Notes: generated from the letters alone by a model not told the origin. A stretch of DNA of 64,000 nt from SCN-69-37 sp044507065 (GCA_044507065.1 JBIQJY010000012.1:1-64000), one strand, 5' to 3'; counted from the stretch's first letter, positions 34,558 through 42,962 are shown. Numbers and translations are program-made.

Positions 34558-35453
34558 CGACACGCGTCGGTCCGGTGGCCGCGGTCCTGCTGGTTGCCAC
34601 CGGCATCATTGCCGCGGCCGGCGTGCTGCACGCGCGCGACACGCGCGCGCCGCTGCCGCCCTCGCAGGAACGGCTCATGTACCTGCGGTCCGGCCGGGTT
34701 GCCGATCGCGCCTTCCTGACGTTCGACGCGGTGGCAGCCGACGTGTACTGGATGCGCGCCATTCAGCATTACGGCCGCGATCGCCGCTCGCTGCGACAGG
34801 ACGGGCGATTCGAACTGCTGCAGCCTCTGCTCGACCTGACGACGACGCTCGATCCCTACTTCAACATTGCCTATCGATTCGGCGCGATCTTCCTGGCCAT
34901 GGATCCGCCCAACGGTCCGGGGCGCCCCGACCAGGCGATCGATCTGCTGCTGAAAGGGCTCGAGCACCGCCCGGATCGCTGGCAGTACGCCCACGACATC
35001 GGGTTCGTCCACTACTGGTATACCGGTGACTTCACTGCGGCCGCGTCATGGTTCGACCGTGCCGCCGAAATGCCCGAAGCACCGGGCTGGATCCGCCAGG
35101 TGGCGGCCGTGACGCTTGTCGAGGGCGGCGATCGCGCGGGCGCCCGCAGGATTCTTTCGGAACTGCTGACCTCTGCCACAGACGACTACATCCGGAACGC
35201 GGCAGAGCGCTCCCTGCAGCAGGTGCAGGCACTCGACGCGATCGATGAGCTCAACGGCCTCATCGAGCAGTATCGCGAGCGGACAGGTGGGCTGCCGTCG
35301 GTGTGGGGCGACCTCGTGCGTGCGCGCATGCTGCCGGGTCTGCCGGTCGACAGCACCGGGACCCCCTTCGCCTACGATTCATCGACTGGCGTCGTCAGCC
35401 TCGGCGCGGGCTCCACCCTGCTGCCGCTGCCGCGCGGCCTGAGCGCCCGCTGA
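34554..35453 (+). CDS. membrane-anchored TPR-like protein of the pilus locus
   Basis: GTG 34554 overlaps the permease stop and gives 299 residues. The N-terminus is a signal anchor (VAAVLLVATGIIAAAGVLHA), so the rest should be periplasmic. Helical repeats follow (FNIAYRFGAIFLAMD, WQYAHDIGFVHYWYTGDFTA, WIRQVAAVTLVEGGDRAGAR), with the small/large residue spacing of TPR units. The last 50 residues (LPVDSTGTPFAYDSSTGVVS) resemble the C-terminal turns seen after T2SS-G/pilin-like modules. I do not recognise an experimentally known homologue. It may be the third partner of the ABC pair, in the place of PilG, though similarity to PilG was not tested. Confidence 0.6.
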   Translation: MTTRVGPVAAVLLVATGIIAAAGVLHARDTRAPLPPSQERLMYLRSGRVADRAFLTFDAVAADVYWMRAIQHYGRDRRSLRQDGRFELLQPLLDLTTTLDPYFNIAYRFGAIFLAMDPPNGPGRPDQAIDLLLKGLEHRPDRWQYAHDIGFVHYWYTGDFTAAASWFDRAAEMPEAPGWIRQVAAVTLVEGGDRAGARRILSELLTSATDDYIRNAAERSLQQVQALDAIDELNGLIEQYRERTGGLPSVWGDLVRARMLPGLPVDSTGTPFAYDSSTGVVSLGAGSTLLPLPRGLSAR

Positions 35454-35454
35454 C

Positions 35455-36216
35455 GTGACGCTCATCATCACCGTCTTCGTCTTCGGACTGCTCATCGGCA
35501 GCTTCCTCAACGTGTGTATCGCGCGGCTGCCGGCAGGGGAGTCGGTGTCTTCGCCAGGGTCGCGATGTCCCGCATGCGCGACTCCGATCCGCTGGTACGA
35601 CAACATCCCCGTGGTCAGCTACCTCGTGCTGGGGCGTCGATGCCGCGCGTGCAAGGCACCCATCAGCGTGCGATACCCGCTCGTGGAACTGGCGACGGCC
35701 GTCGCGTTTGCGCTGCAGGCATGGCTGCTGCCGCCCGACCCCATCGTGCTGGCGCAACACCTGCTGTTCACGGCGCTGCTCATCGTGCTCTTCGGCACCG
35801 ACTACGACGTGCAGCGGCTGCCGGACGTGATCACGCTGCCCGGGACCGTGGCCGGCATCCTGATTGCGGTGTTCGTCATGCCGGGCTTCGTCGCGAGCGT
35901 GGCCGGCGCCGCACTGGGTGCCGGCGTGCTGCTGTTTGTGCGGTGGGGCTGGAAGCGGCTGCGCGGCGTGGACGGCATGGGCCTCGGCGACGTGAAGATG
36001 CTGGCAATGATTGGCGCGTTTCTCGGCTGGCGCCAGGTGGGGGTCGTGCTGTTCCTGGCCAGTCTGTCGGGCGCGGTCATCGGACTGGCGCTCGCCGCCA
36101 CGGGTCGGCGATCGATGCAGACGCGCCTGCCGTTCGGCACCTTCCTCGCCGTGGCGGCCTATGCGGCCTCGCTCATCGGCAAGCCGCTGCTCGACTGGTA
36201 CCTGTCGTTGTACTGA
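35455..36216 (+). CDS. pilD: prepilin peptidase PilD (A24 family)
   Basis: PilD cuts the leader of prepilins and methylates the new N-terminal phenylalanine. It has 253 residues from GTG 35455, one base after the TPR gene. FGLLIGSFLNVCIARLP starts the methylase domain, with two CxxC pairs (CPAC and CRAC) for zinc. The protease aspartates lie in GTDYDVQRLPDVI and GMGLGDVKMLAMIGAFLGW. About eight membrane segments are visible. It should process PilA and the three minor pilins nearby. Confidence 0.95.
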   Translation: MTLIITVFVFGLLIGSFLNVCIARLPAGESVSSPGSRCPACATPIRWYDNIPVVSYLVLGRRCRACKAPISVRYPLVELATAVAFALQAWLLPPDPIVLAQHLLFTALLIVLFGTDYDVQRLPDVITLPGTVAGILIAVFVMPGFVASVAGAALGAGVLLFVRWGWKRLRGVDGMGLGDVKMLAMIGAFLGWRQVGVVLFLASLSGAVIGLALAATGRRSMQTRLPFGTFLAVAAYAASLIGKPLLDWYLSLY

Positions 36217-36219
36217 ACG

Positions 36220-36300
36220 TTGTTCCTGGCGGTGGGGCCCCGCCGCCAACACGTCTCCCTGAACTGATGCCGCCCCCGAAGCGCGAGGCTTCGGGCTGTC
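36220..36300. repeat. family B repeat after pilD
   Basis: The core CTCCCTGAACTGATG and a flanking GGCGGTGGGG/CCCCGCCGCC inverted repeat (36228-36247) mirror the copy at 19857-19957, followed by a GAAGC-GCGAG-GCTTC-type hairpin and GGGCTG. The inverted repeat may end the pilD transcript. Confidence 0.65.
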
Positions 36301-36307
36301 GCAGTAT

Positions 36308-36345
36308 GTGCAATGGGTTGTGGCCCGGCATTGCAGAATCTGCAA
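36308..36345. promoter_or_regulatory. candidate activator sites upstream of the minor-pilin operon
   Basis: 36326-36343 reads CGGCATTGCAGAATCTGC, matching 15 of 18 bases of the inverted site upstream of pilA. It contains the perfect inverted repeat TTGCAG-AAT-CTGCAA (36331-36345). A further GTGCAATG half-site lies at 36308-36315. The group sits 50-85 bases upstream of a -24/-12 promoter. A PilR-like activator is the natural candidate, by inference. Confidence 0.5.
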
Positions 36346-36393
36346 CGTCGGGGTTCTGGCCCTCCGAATTGCGCCTGAATTCGCACGTCGATC

Positions 36394-36409
36394 TGGATCG
36401 CCGGTTGCA
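36394..36409 (+). promoter_or_regulatory. sigma-54-like promoter of the minor-pilin operon
   Basis: TGGATCGCCGGTTGCA has GG and GC at exact -24/-12 spacing and the conserved TTGCA, with two mismatches in the -24 block. The predicted start of transcription falls at about 36420, directly at the ATG 36421, so the transcript would be leaderless or start slightly upstream. Confidence 0.5.
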
Positions 36410-36420
36410 AAGCGAAGGGC

Positions 36421-36960
36421 ATGCGCCATCCATGCCGTGTGTTCCATGACGACGGGTTCAGCCTTGTGGAAGTGCTGGTTGCCACGATGCTGCTGTCGAT
36501 GCTGTCGGCCGGTGCGGCATCGCTCGTGGCCGCGAGTGGCCTCGCGCTCGGTCGCACGCGTGGTGAGACGGTTGCCGTACTGGCGGCTGAATCGCGGATG
36601 GAACAGTTGCGCAGCCTCGCCTGGGGCTTCGGCTCGTCGCATGCGGTCGAACGCGTTACCGATACGCGCACCGATCTGAGCCGAAGCACGCCGGGTGAGG
36701 GTGGCCCCGGACTGGCTTCTTCGCCGGTCTCGGCACTCGCCGACGACACTCCTGGCCTTGTCGACTACCTCGACGTACACGGCCACTGGGTCGGCAACGA
36801 CGCCACTGCGGCCAGTGCCGCTCGATTCGTGAGGCGCTGGCGTGTGGGGCCAGCGGCGGGCTGGCCCGACACGCTCGTCATCGAGGTGCGAGTCGTCGAT
36901 CGGCGCCGTGAAGTCGCCGACGTGCACCTTGTCACTCTTCGCACGCGAACGGCAGGCTGA
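36421..36960 (+). CDS. minor pilin, PilV-like
   Basis: The 179-residue prepilin has a 12-residue leader ending DDG, cut before FSLVEVLVATMLLSMLSAGA with glutamate at mature position 5. The globular part (ESRMEQLRSLAWGFGSSHAV) is typical of PilV/PilI-like minor pilins, which prime pilus assembly. The stop shares one base with the next start (TGATG). No mature-region cysteines are evident, in contrast to the next gene. Confidence 0.82.
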   Translation: MRHPCRVFHDDGFSLVEVLVATMLLSMLSAGAASLVAASGLALGRTRGETVAVLAAESRMEQLRSLAWGFGSSHAVERVTDTRTDLSRSTPGEGGPGLASSPVSALADDTPGLVDYLDVHGHWVGNDATAASAARFVRRWRVGPAAGWPDTLVIEVRVVDRRREVADVHLVTLRTRTAG

Positions 36961-38021
36961 TGCGTGACGCCGGATTCACGTTCGTCGAACTGCTGGTGGC
37001 CGCCGCCATCACGCTGCTCATTGGCGCGGCGACTGCGACGTTCCTTGCTGCGCACCTCGCGCTCGCGCGGGCGCAGCCCGAGGCGGCCGATGTGCAGCAA
37101 CGGGCGCGAGGCGCCGTGGCCGTGATGGCCGCCGATCTGGCTACGGCCGGCGCGTCGGGCGACGCCGGAGGGGCAGTGGGCAGCCTGGCGTGCTGTGTCC
37201 CCGTGGTGCAGCCCAGGCGCATCGGCGAGCGCCTGCCCGATGCGCCCGGCACGGCCCGGTCCGATGTGCTGACGCTCACGCGGACGGCATCCGGAGCGTC
37301 GACGGGCGCCCTGCGTGCGCCACTGGCCGGCGGGATCCTGGCGCTCGAGCGATCGGCCGGCTGTCGCGCCGCTCCGCTCTGCGGCATGGCGGAGGGCGAC
37401 GAGGTCGTCCTGTTCGATGCCGAGGGACGCCACGATTTCATGGTGGTCGGAGGGCCGGTGGGGCCGGGCGATGACGCACCGGTCACGCCCCGGCAGGCCG
37501 GAACACCCCATGCGTTTCCCGCCGGCACGCCAGTGGCCGTTGTCGAGACGCTCACCTACTACTTCGACGCCGATGCCCGGCAGATTCGCCAGTACGACGG
37601 GCGGGCGTCCGACGTGCCGGTGGTCGACGACGTGGTGGGTCTGCGGTTCGAGTACTGGGGAGAGCCCGGCGTGCCCGTCCGGGCGCTCCGCGAGACAGGC
37701 CAGGGAAGTTGCTGGTTCGACGTCGACGGCCTGCCGCGCCACGGGGGCATCGTCACGCGCGCCGGCGCACCGCTTGTCGTGCTGCCGCTCGAGTCGTTGC
37801 GCGACGGCCCCTGGTGCGGCAGCGGCGAGAACCGATTCGATGCCGATCTGCTGCGAATCCGCCGGGTGCGCATGGTGGTCCGTGTGGCGGCGGGGGCCGA
37901 TGATGCGCGAGGCCGGGGCGGGGCGTTCGCCCGGGAAGGGTCGGCCACCAGTGCGATGCGGCTCGTGCCGGATATGGAGGTGGCGATTGACGTCTCGCCG
38001 CGCAACCTCAACGCAGACTGA
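36960..38021 (+). CDS. minor pilin, PilW-like, cysteine-rich
   Basis: A 353-residue prepilin with a very short leader MRDAG, cut before FTFVELLVAAAITLLIGAAT. Its size and motifs (MAADLATAGASGD, DVLTLTRTASG, RIRRVRMVVRVAAG near the end) fit PilW/PilJ-type minor pilins. The head carries at least six cysteines (ACCVPV, GCRAAPLCG, GSCWFD, PWCGSG), so several disulfides are likely in the periplasm. The frame overlaps the following gene by 35 bases. Confidence 0.82.
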   Translation: MRDAGFTFVELLVAAAITLLIGAATATFLAAHLALARAQPEAADVQQRARGAVAVMAADLATAGASGDAGGAVGSLACCVPVVQPRRIGERLPDAPGTARSDVLTLTRTASGASTGALRAPLAGGILALERSAGCRAAPLCGMAEGDEVVLFDAEGRHDFMVVGGPVGPGDDAPVTPRQAGTPHAFPAGTPVAVVETLTYYFDADARQIRQYDGRASDVPVVDDVVGLRFEYWGEPGVPVRALRETGQGSCWFDVDGLPRHGGIVTRAGAPLVVLPLESLRDGPWCGSGENRFDADLLRIRRVRMVVRVAAGADDARGRGGAFAREGSATSAMRLVPDMEVAIDVSPRNLNAD

Positions 38022-38634
38022 TAACCCCGAGGCCGGCGCCGCGCTCGTGCTCGTGATGGTTGTCTCGATGCTTGTCGTGGCCGTGGGCATGTCGCTGATG
38101 CTCGTCATCGACGTCGAGGCCACGACCGCCGGACACCATCGGGACGATGCCGAGGTCAGGTATGCGGCCGATGCGGGACTCGACCATGTCATCCAGGAAC
38201 TGGCGGTGATGGCCGACTGGACGACCGTGCTCGCGGGACCCGCGCAGTCCAGCCATATCGGGCCCCTCGTCCGGCCGGCGGCTGCCGGGGGCGCCTCGAT
38301 TGACGCCGCCGAGGTGACCGCCGGGGTTCAGCGCGCGGCATACGGCGGTGCGGGATGGGGTGTGGACACGCCGCGGTGGCGCCTGTTCGCCCACGGCCGC
38401 GCGCGGCAGTTGTTCGCCGGCACGGAGACGGCCGATCGCGTCTATGTGCTCGTCTGGGTGTCGGACGACGTGGCCGACGGAGACGGGGACCCGGAAGTCG
38501 ATGACAACGGAAGCATCGTCATCAGGGCGCGTGCTGTCGGTGTCCGGGGGGCCAGATGTGACGTGCAGGCCGTCATCGCGCGGACGCCGGTGCCCGGTGT
38601 GGTGCGCCGGACGTCATGGCGGGTGATGCGGTAG
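37987..38634 (+). CDS. minor pilin-operon protein, PilX-like
   Basis: TTG 37987 is chosen as start because GGAGG (37976-37980) lies six bases upstream, inside the end of the PilW-like gene. This gives 215 residues. After a short polar segment comes EAGAALVLVMVVSMLVVAVG, the hydrophobic N-terminus typical of PilX proteins, which often lack a strict pilin motif. RYAADAGLDHVIQELAV is the conserved AEAG-type region of this family. The rest (VLVWVSDDVADGDGDPE) is acidic. It closes the pilus locus, 14 bases from the convergent aroB. Confidence 0.72.
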   Translation: MTSRRATSTQTDNPEAGAALVLVMVVSMLVVAVGMSLMLVIDVEATTAGHHRDDAEVRYAADAGLDHVIQELAVMADWTTVLAGPAQSSHIGPLVRPAAAGGASIDAAEVTAGVQRAAYGGAGWGVDTPRWRLFAHGRARQLFAGTETADRVYVLVWVSDDVADGDGDPEVDDNGSIVIRARAVGVRGARCDVQAVIARTPVPGVVRRTSWRVMR

Positions 38635-38648
38635 CGCTCGCGAGGTCG

Positions 38649-39734
38649 CTACTTCATGCCGAGGGATTTCATCGCACGGACCAGTTCCCGCGTATGCACA
38701 TCGGCCACGATCTCGGTGGCGCCGATGCCGGCGGCCAGTACGAAGTGCAGGCGGCCTCGCACCACTTTCTTGTCGTGGGCGATGACGTCCAGCGCGTCAT
38801 CGATACGGAGGTCACCGACCGCAGGCAGCGGGCCGAGGGCGGCAATCAGGTCCAGCAGACGTGCCTCGTCGCGCGGTGTCATCGTTCCCCGCAGGACCGA
38901 CAACCGGGCCGCTGCCATCATGCCGTAGCCGATGGCTTCACCATGGAGAAAACGCTGATACCTGGTGATCGATTCGAGTGCGTGGCCGATCGTGTGGCCG
39001 AAATTCAGCGCGCGCCGCGGGCCCGATTCCCGCTCGTCGCTCATCACGACGTCTGCCTTGATCCGGCAGCAGGCGGCGACGACCGCTGAGAGCAGCGCCG
39101 GGTCGTGGGCGAAGATCTCCGGCAGCGCCGTCTGGACGCGCGTGAACAGCCGTCGGGAGGCGATGATGCCGTACTTCACCACCTCGTAGAGGCCCGCGCG
39201 GAACTCGCGGCGGGGCAGCGTGGTCAGGACATCGGGATCGCACACGACGAGCGAGGGCGAATAGAACGCCCCCACGAGGTTCTTCCCGGCAGGGAGGTTG
39301 ACGCCGACCTTGCCGCCGATCGCACTGTCGACCTGGGCGAGCAGGGTGGTGGGCACCTGAACGAGGCCGATGCCCCGCAGATAACTGGCGGCGGCAAAGC
39401 CCGCCACGTCGCCTACCACTCCGCCGCCGAATGCAATGACGGCGGCCGATCGATCGAGCCGGCGCTCGAGGCACGCGTCATAGATGTGCTTCACCGTGTC
39501 CAGGGTCTTGGCCCGTTCGCCGACGGCCATCAGCACCGGCCGGTCGTCGCGGCGCAGGACACCCCGCAGGCGGCTGGAGTGCCGTCTCCAGATGGGGCTC
39601 GAACTGACGACGATCCGCTGGCGGCCGATGTCGCGGCTCGTGAGGAGAGAGGAGAAGTGGCGCAGGGCTCCAGAGCCGATGACGACTGGATAGGTGCCGC
39701 GTTCGCTGGTGACGTTGATGCGTACTGGTTTCAT
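38649..39734 (-). CDS. aroB: 3-dehydroquinate synthase
   Basis: AroB converts DAHP to 3-dehydroquinate, the second step of the shikimate pathway. It has 361 residues. The NAD-binding GGGVVGDVAGFAAASYLRG, the DSAIGGKVGVNLPAGKNLVG loop, and metal ligands in EVVKYG, NFGHTIGHALE and HGEAIGYGM are all present. No other aromatic-pathway genes lie beside it. It is divergent from nadB with a 65-base space. Confidence 0.96.
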   Translation of the reverse strand: MKPVRINVTSERGTYPVVIGSGALRHFSSLLTSRDIGRQRIVVSSSPIWRRHSSRLRGVLRRDDRPVLMAVGERAKTLDTVKHIYDACLERRLDRSAAVIAFGGGVVGDVAGFAAASYLRGIGLVQVPTTLLAQVDSAIGGKVGVNLPAGKNLVGAFYSPSLVVCDPDVLTTLPRREFRAGLYEVVKYGIIASRRLFTRVQTALPEIFAHDPALLSAVVAACCRIKADVVMSDERESGPRRALNFGHTIGHALESITRYQRFLHGEAIGYGMMAAARLSVLRGTMTPRDEARLLDLIAALGPLPAVGDLRIDDALDVIAHDKKVVRGRLHFVLAAGIGATEIVADVHTRELVRAMKSLGMK

Positions 39735-39799
39735 GGCAAGGTGTGAGCGCCCGGCTTTCCTGCCGGGGGGGCGCCGGCCTGCTAGGATAACAGGCCACT

Positions 39800-41392
39800 G
39801 TGATCGAACGTGTTTCGGCCGACTACCTCATCATCGGCAGCGGCATCGCCGGCCTGCGCGCCGCCGCTGAACTCGTGGCCCATGGCCGTGTGCTCATTCT
39901 GACCAAGTCCGAACCGGGCGCCGGGAGCACGGGGTACGCCCAGGGCGGCATTGCGGCCGCCGTGGGGCCCGACGACTCCCCGGAACTGCACGCGCGCGAC
40001 ACCATGGACGCCGGCGATGGCCTGTGCGACCGGCGCGCCGTCGATGTGCTCGTCACCGAGGGGCCGAAAGACGTACGGGAACTGATCGACTGGGGCGCCG
40101 CTTTTGACAGGGCGCCGGACGGTTCGCTCGATCTGGCGCGGGAAGGCGCACATTCGGTGCGCCGCGTGCTGCACGCGCACGATGCCACCGGACGCGAGAT
40201 TGCCCGGGTACTTGCCGCGCGTCTCCAGGGCCTTCAATCGGTCGAGGTGGTCGACCACGCGACGGCTGTGCAGGCGATTGTCGAGGACGGCGTCGTCGCG
40301 GGTGTCCGGTTTCTGGACCGCGGCGGGCGTCTTGTCGAAGCGCGCGCCGGGGCCACGTTGCTCGCGACGGGCGGGGCCGGGCAGGTGTTTCGCGAGACGA
40401 GTAACCCGACCGTTGCGACGGGCGATGGCGTAGCGCTGGCCTATCTCGCGGGCGCCCGTGTGGCGGACCTCGAGTTTGTCCAGTTCCATCCCACGGTGCT
40501 CGCGGTCGCGGGTGCACCTCGGCATCTCCTGTCCGAAGCGCTGCGTGGCGAAGGCGGTCGACTCGTGAATGCCGATGGCGACCCGTTCATGCAACGCTAC
40601 GATGCACGCGGCGACCTCGCCTCGCGCGACGTCGTGTCGCAGGCCATCGTCCGGGAGTCGGCGCGTACCGGACGCCCCGTGTATCTCACCATGTCGCACC
40701 TGCCCACTGCGGTCGTGCGCGAGCGGTTCCCGGCGATTGCCGCGCTCTGTCGTGGTGTGGGGCTCGACCTTGCCACCGATCGGCTGCCCGTTGGCCCGGC
40801 GGCTCACTACCTGATGGGCGGAGTGGTCACCGATCTTGCGGGTCGCACATCAGTACCGGGCCTGTTCGCCGCAGGCGAGGTGGCCTGCACCGGCGTGCAC
40901 GGCGCCAACCGGCTTGCGAGCAACTCGCTGCTCGAAGGCCTGGTATTCGGCGGTCGCGCGGGACGTGCCATGGTCGACTGGCGCGCCGCTCCGTGGGGGG
41001 GCGATGCCACAGTGGGGCGGAGTGATCCGGCGCCCGCCGGTGCGCCCCTGGTGGTGCCGATGGCCGAGTCGGCGCTGCGGGACCTGACATGGCAGCATGT
41101 CGGCGTCTATCGCCACGGCGACGGGCTGCGCACCGCTCTTGCGGCCTTGTCCGCCGCTGCCAGCGCGGTGACGCGCCAGCAGGCCGCGGGAGCATCCCTG
41201 ACGCCCGCCACGTGGCGGACGACCAGCCTCGTCGTTGTCGCGTCGCTCATCGTGCAGGCGGCACTGCGGCGCGAGGAGAGCCGGGGCGGCCACTCCCGGA
41301 CCGATTTCAGCCAGCGCGACGATCTACACTGGGCCCGACGCCTCTCCGACGTCCGGCCGGCGGTGGAGCCATCGCCAGCCAGCAGCCAGTAA
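39800..41392 (+). CDS. nadB: L-aspartate oxidase
   Basis: NadB oxidises L-aspartate to iminoaspartate, the first step of NAD synthesis from aspartate. It has 530 residues from GTG 39800. The FAD-binding IIGSGIAGLRAAAEL lies at residues 10-24, and GYAQGGIAAAVGPDD and DLEFVQFHPTVL are family motifs. The C-terminal GVHGANRLASNSLLEGLVFG, with FAD contacts, and a helical domain follow. TAGGAT (39783-39788) lies close before the start and may be its -10 box. nadA and nadC are not nearby. Confidence 0.95.
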   Translation: MIERVSADYLIIGSGIAGLRAAAELVAHGRVLILTKSEPGAGSTGYAQGGIAAAVGPDDSPELHARDTMDAGDGLCDRRAVDVLVTEGPKDVRELIDWGAAFDRAPDGSLDLAREGAHSVRRVLHAHDATGREIARVLAARLQGLQSVEVVDHATAVQAIVEDGVVAGVRFLDRGGRLVEARAGATLLATGGAGQVFRETSNPTVATGDGVALAYLAGARVADLEFVQFHPTVLAVAGAPRHLLSEALRGEGGRLVNADGDPFMQRYDARGDLASRDVVSQAIVRESARTGRPVYLTMSHLPTAVVRERFPAIAALCRGVGLDLATDRLPVGPAAHYLMGGVVTDLAGRTSVPGLFAAGEVACTGVHGANRLASNSLLEGLVFGGRAGRAMVDWRAAPWGGDATVGRSDPAPAGAPLVVPMAESALRDLTWQHVGVYRHGDGLRTALAALSAAASAVTRQQAAGASLTPATWRTTSLVVVASLIVQAALRREESRGGHSRTDFSQRDDLHWARRLSDVRPAVEPSPASSQ

Positions 41393-41434
41393 CCTCGTAG
41401 CCTTGCAGCCTCGTAGCCTCGTAGCCTCGTAGCC
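41393..41434. repeat. 8-bp tandem repeat upstream of proS
   Basis: CCTCGTAG and the variant CCTTGCAG repeat five times in a row between nadB and proS. The tract occupies most of the 51-base spacer and ends ten bases before the proS ATG, so it lies in or next to the proS ribosome-binding region. No normal Shine-Dalgarno sequence is visible there. Confidence 0.8.
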
Positions 41435-41443
41435 TTTTGCCCT

Positions 41444-42898
41444 ATGTCCGACCAGAAGAAAGACTCTTTCGTCACCGAGATCACGCCCCGTTCCGAGGAC
41501 TTCTCGCGGTGGTATCTCGACGTCGTCCGCCGCGCCGAACTTGCCGACTACTCGCCGGTGAAGGGCTGCATGGTGATTCGTCCGTACGGCTTTGCGATCT
41601 GGGAGCACATCCAGAGCATTCTCGACGCGGAGTTCAAGGCTACCGGCCACGTCAACGCCTACTTTCCGCTGTTCATTCCCGAGGGGCTGCTGAACAAGGA
41701 GAAGGAACACGTCGAGGGGTTTGCACCCGAAGTGGCGTGGGTCACCAAGGGCGGCGATGAAGTGCTCGAGGAGCGGCTGGTCGTGCGGCCGACGTCGGAA
41801 GTGATCATCGGGACGATGTACGCGAAGTGGATCCAGTCGTGGCGCGACCTGCCCGTGCTCATCAACCAGTGGGCCAACGTCGTGCGCTGGGAAAAGGTGA
41901 CGCGACCGTTCCTTCGCACCACCGAGTTCCTCTGGCAGGAAGGTCATACGGCACACGAAACGCCGGAAGAAGCCGAAGAGGAAACCCTGAAGATGCTCGA
42001 GGTCTACAGGACGTTCGCCGAGCGCGACCTCGCCATCCCGGTGGTCGCCGGTGCGAAGAGCGACAGCGAGAAGTTCGCTGGTGCCGCCCGCACCTATTCG
42101 ATCGAGGCGCTGATGGGCGACGGCCGCGCGCTGCAGGCCGGCACGTCGCACAACCTCGGCCAGAACTTCGCGAAGGCGTTCGAGATCCAGTTCCAGGGCC
42201 GCGACAAGTCGCTGCAGCACGCGTGGACGACGTCGTGGGGCGTCTCGACACGCCTGGTGGGCGCGCTGATCATGACCCACGGTGATGACAGCGGCCTCGT
42301 GCTGCCGCCGCGCGTCGCGCCCTACCAGGTCGTGATCGTGCCGATCCCGCGCGGGAACTGGAAGGAAACAGTCCTGCCGAGAGCCGAAGCCATTCGCGCT
42401 GAGCTCGCCGCGCTCGGCGTACGCGTGAAGCTCGATGCGAGCGAAGAAAATTCGCCCGGATGGAAGTACGCCGAGTGGGAACTGCGCGGTGTGCCCGTCC
42501 GGCTCGAAATCGGTCCGAAGGATATCGAGAAGGCGCAGGTCTTCTCTGCGCGCCGCGATACGCGCGAGAAGGCGCCCATTCCGCTCGCGGATCTCGCGAC
42601 GCGCATTCCGGCCCTGCTCGAGGAGATCCAGCAGAACCTGCTGGCGCGCGCCCTGAAGTTCCGAGAGGACCACACCGCCGAGGCAGCCGACTGGGCCGAG
42701 TTCCAGACGCTGATGGAGGGCCGGCCGGGTTTCGTGGTCGCCTCCTGGTGTGGCAGCGCGGAGTGCGAAGCGGCCATCAAGGCGGAGACGCAGGCCACGC
42801 TGCGCAACATCCCGCTGGGATCGCCGCGCGTCGACGGGTCGTGCGTCAAGTGCGGCCAGCCGTCGTCGGTGAAAGCCTGGTTCGCCAAGGCCTACTGA
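41444..42898 (+). CDS. proS: prolyl-tRNA synthetase, short archaeal/eukaryotic-like type
   Basis: ProRS charges tRNA-Pro. The 484-residue protein lacks the editing insertion of the common bacterial type. Class II motifs are seen in LVVRPTSEVIIGTMYAKW and FLRTTEFLWQEGHTAHETPE, with GTSHNLGQNFAKAFEI and DDSGLVLPP further on. The anticodon-binding domain is followed by a C-terminal zinc-like segment (CGSAEC ... CVKCGQ) and the terminal tyrosine AKAY, which are characteristic of the short type. Confidence 0.95.
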   Translation: MSDQKKDSFVTEITPRSEDFSRWYLDVVRRAELADYSPVKGCMVIRPYGFAIWEHIQSILDAEFKATGHVNAYFPLFIPEGLLNKEKEHVEGFAPEVAWVTKGGDEVLEERLVVRPTSEVIIGTMYAKWIQSWRDLPVLINQWANVVRWEKVTRPFLRTTEFLWQEGHTAHETPEEAEEETLKMLEVYRTFAERDLAIPVVAGAKSDSEKFAGAARTYSIEALMGDGRALQAGTSHNLGQNFAKAFEIQFQGRDKSLQHAWTTSWGVSTRLVGALIMTHGDDSGLVLPPRVAPYQVVIVPIPRGNWKETVLPRAEAIRAELAALGVRVKLDASEENSPGWKYAEWELRGVPVRLEIGPKDIEKAQVFSARRDTREKAPIPLADLATRIPALLEEIQQNLLARALKFREDHTAEAADWAEFQTLMEGRPGFVVASWCGSAECEAAIKAETQATLRNIPLGSPRVDGSCVKCGQPSSVKAWFAKAY

Positions 42899-42930
42899 AG
42901 AAAGATGGCGATCGGCTGACGGCCGCCGGA

Positions 42931-42962
42931 ACGTGCGCACGGGCTGAAGCCCGTGCGCTCCA
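42931..42962. repeat. family A palindrome downstream of proS
   Basis: CGCACGGGC (42936-42944), loop TGAA, and GCCCGTGCG (42949-42957), followed by CTCCAT, is a single half-unit of the 70-bp repeat. It lies between convergent proS and the HEAT-like gene and may act as a shared terminator. Confidence 0.8.

Noticed and set aside
36321..36335. TGGCCCGGCATTGCA as a further -24/-12 promoter
   Set aside because: The GG-GC distance is one base short; it overlaps the operator-like inverted repeat, which explains the TTGCA better.
35395..36927. 510-codon minus-strand frame across pilD and the PilV-like gene
   Set aside because: Antisense to two well-supported genes and low in family-like motifs.
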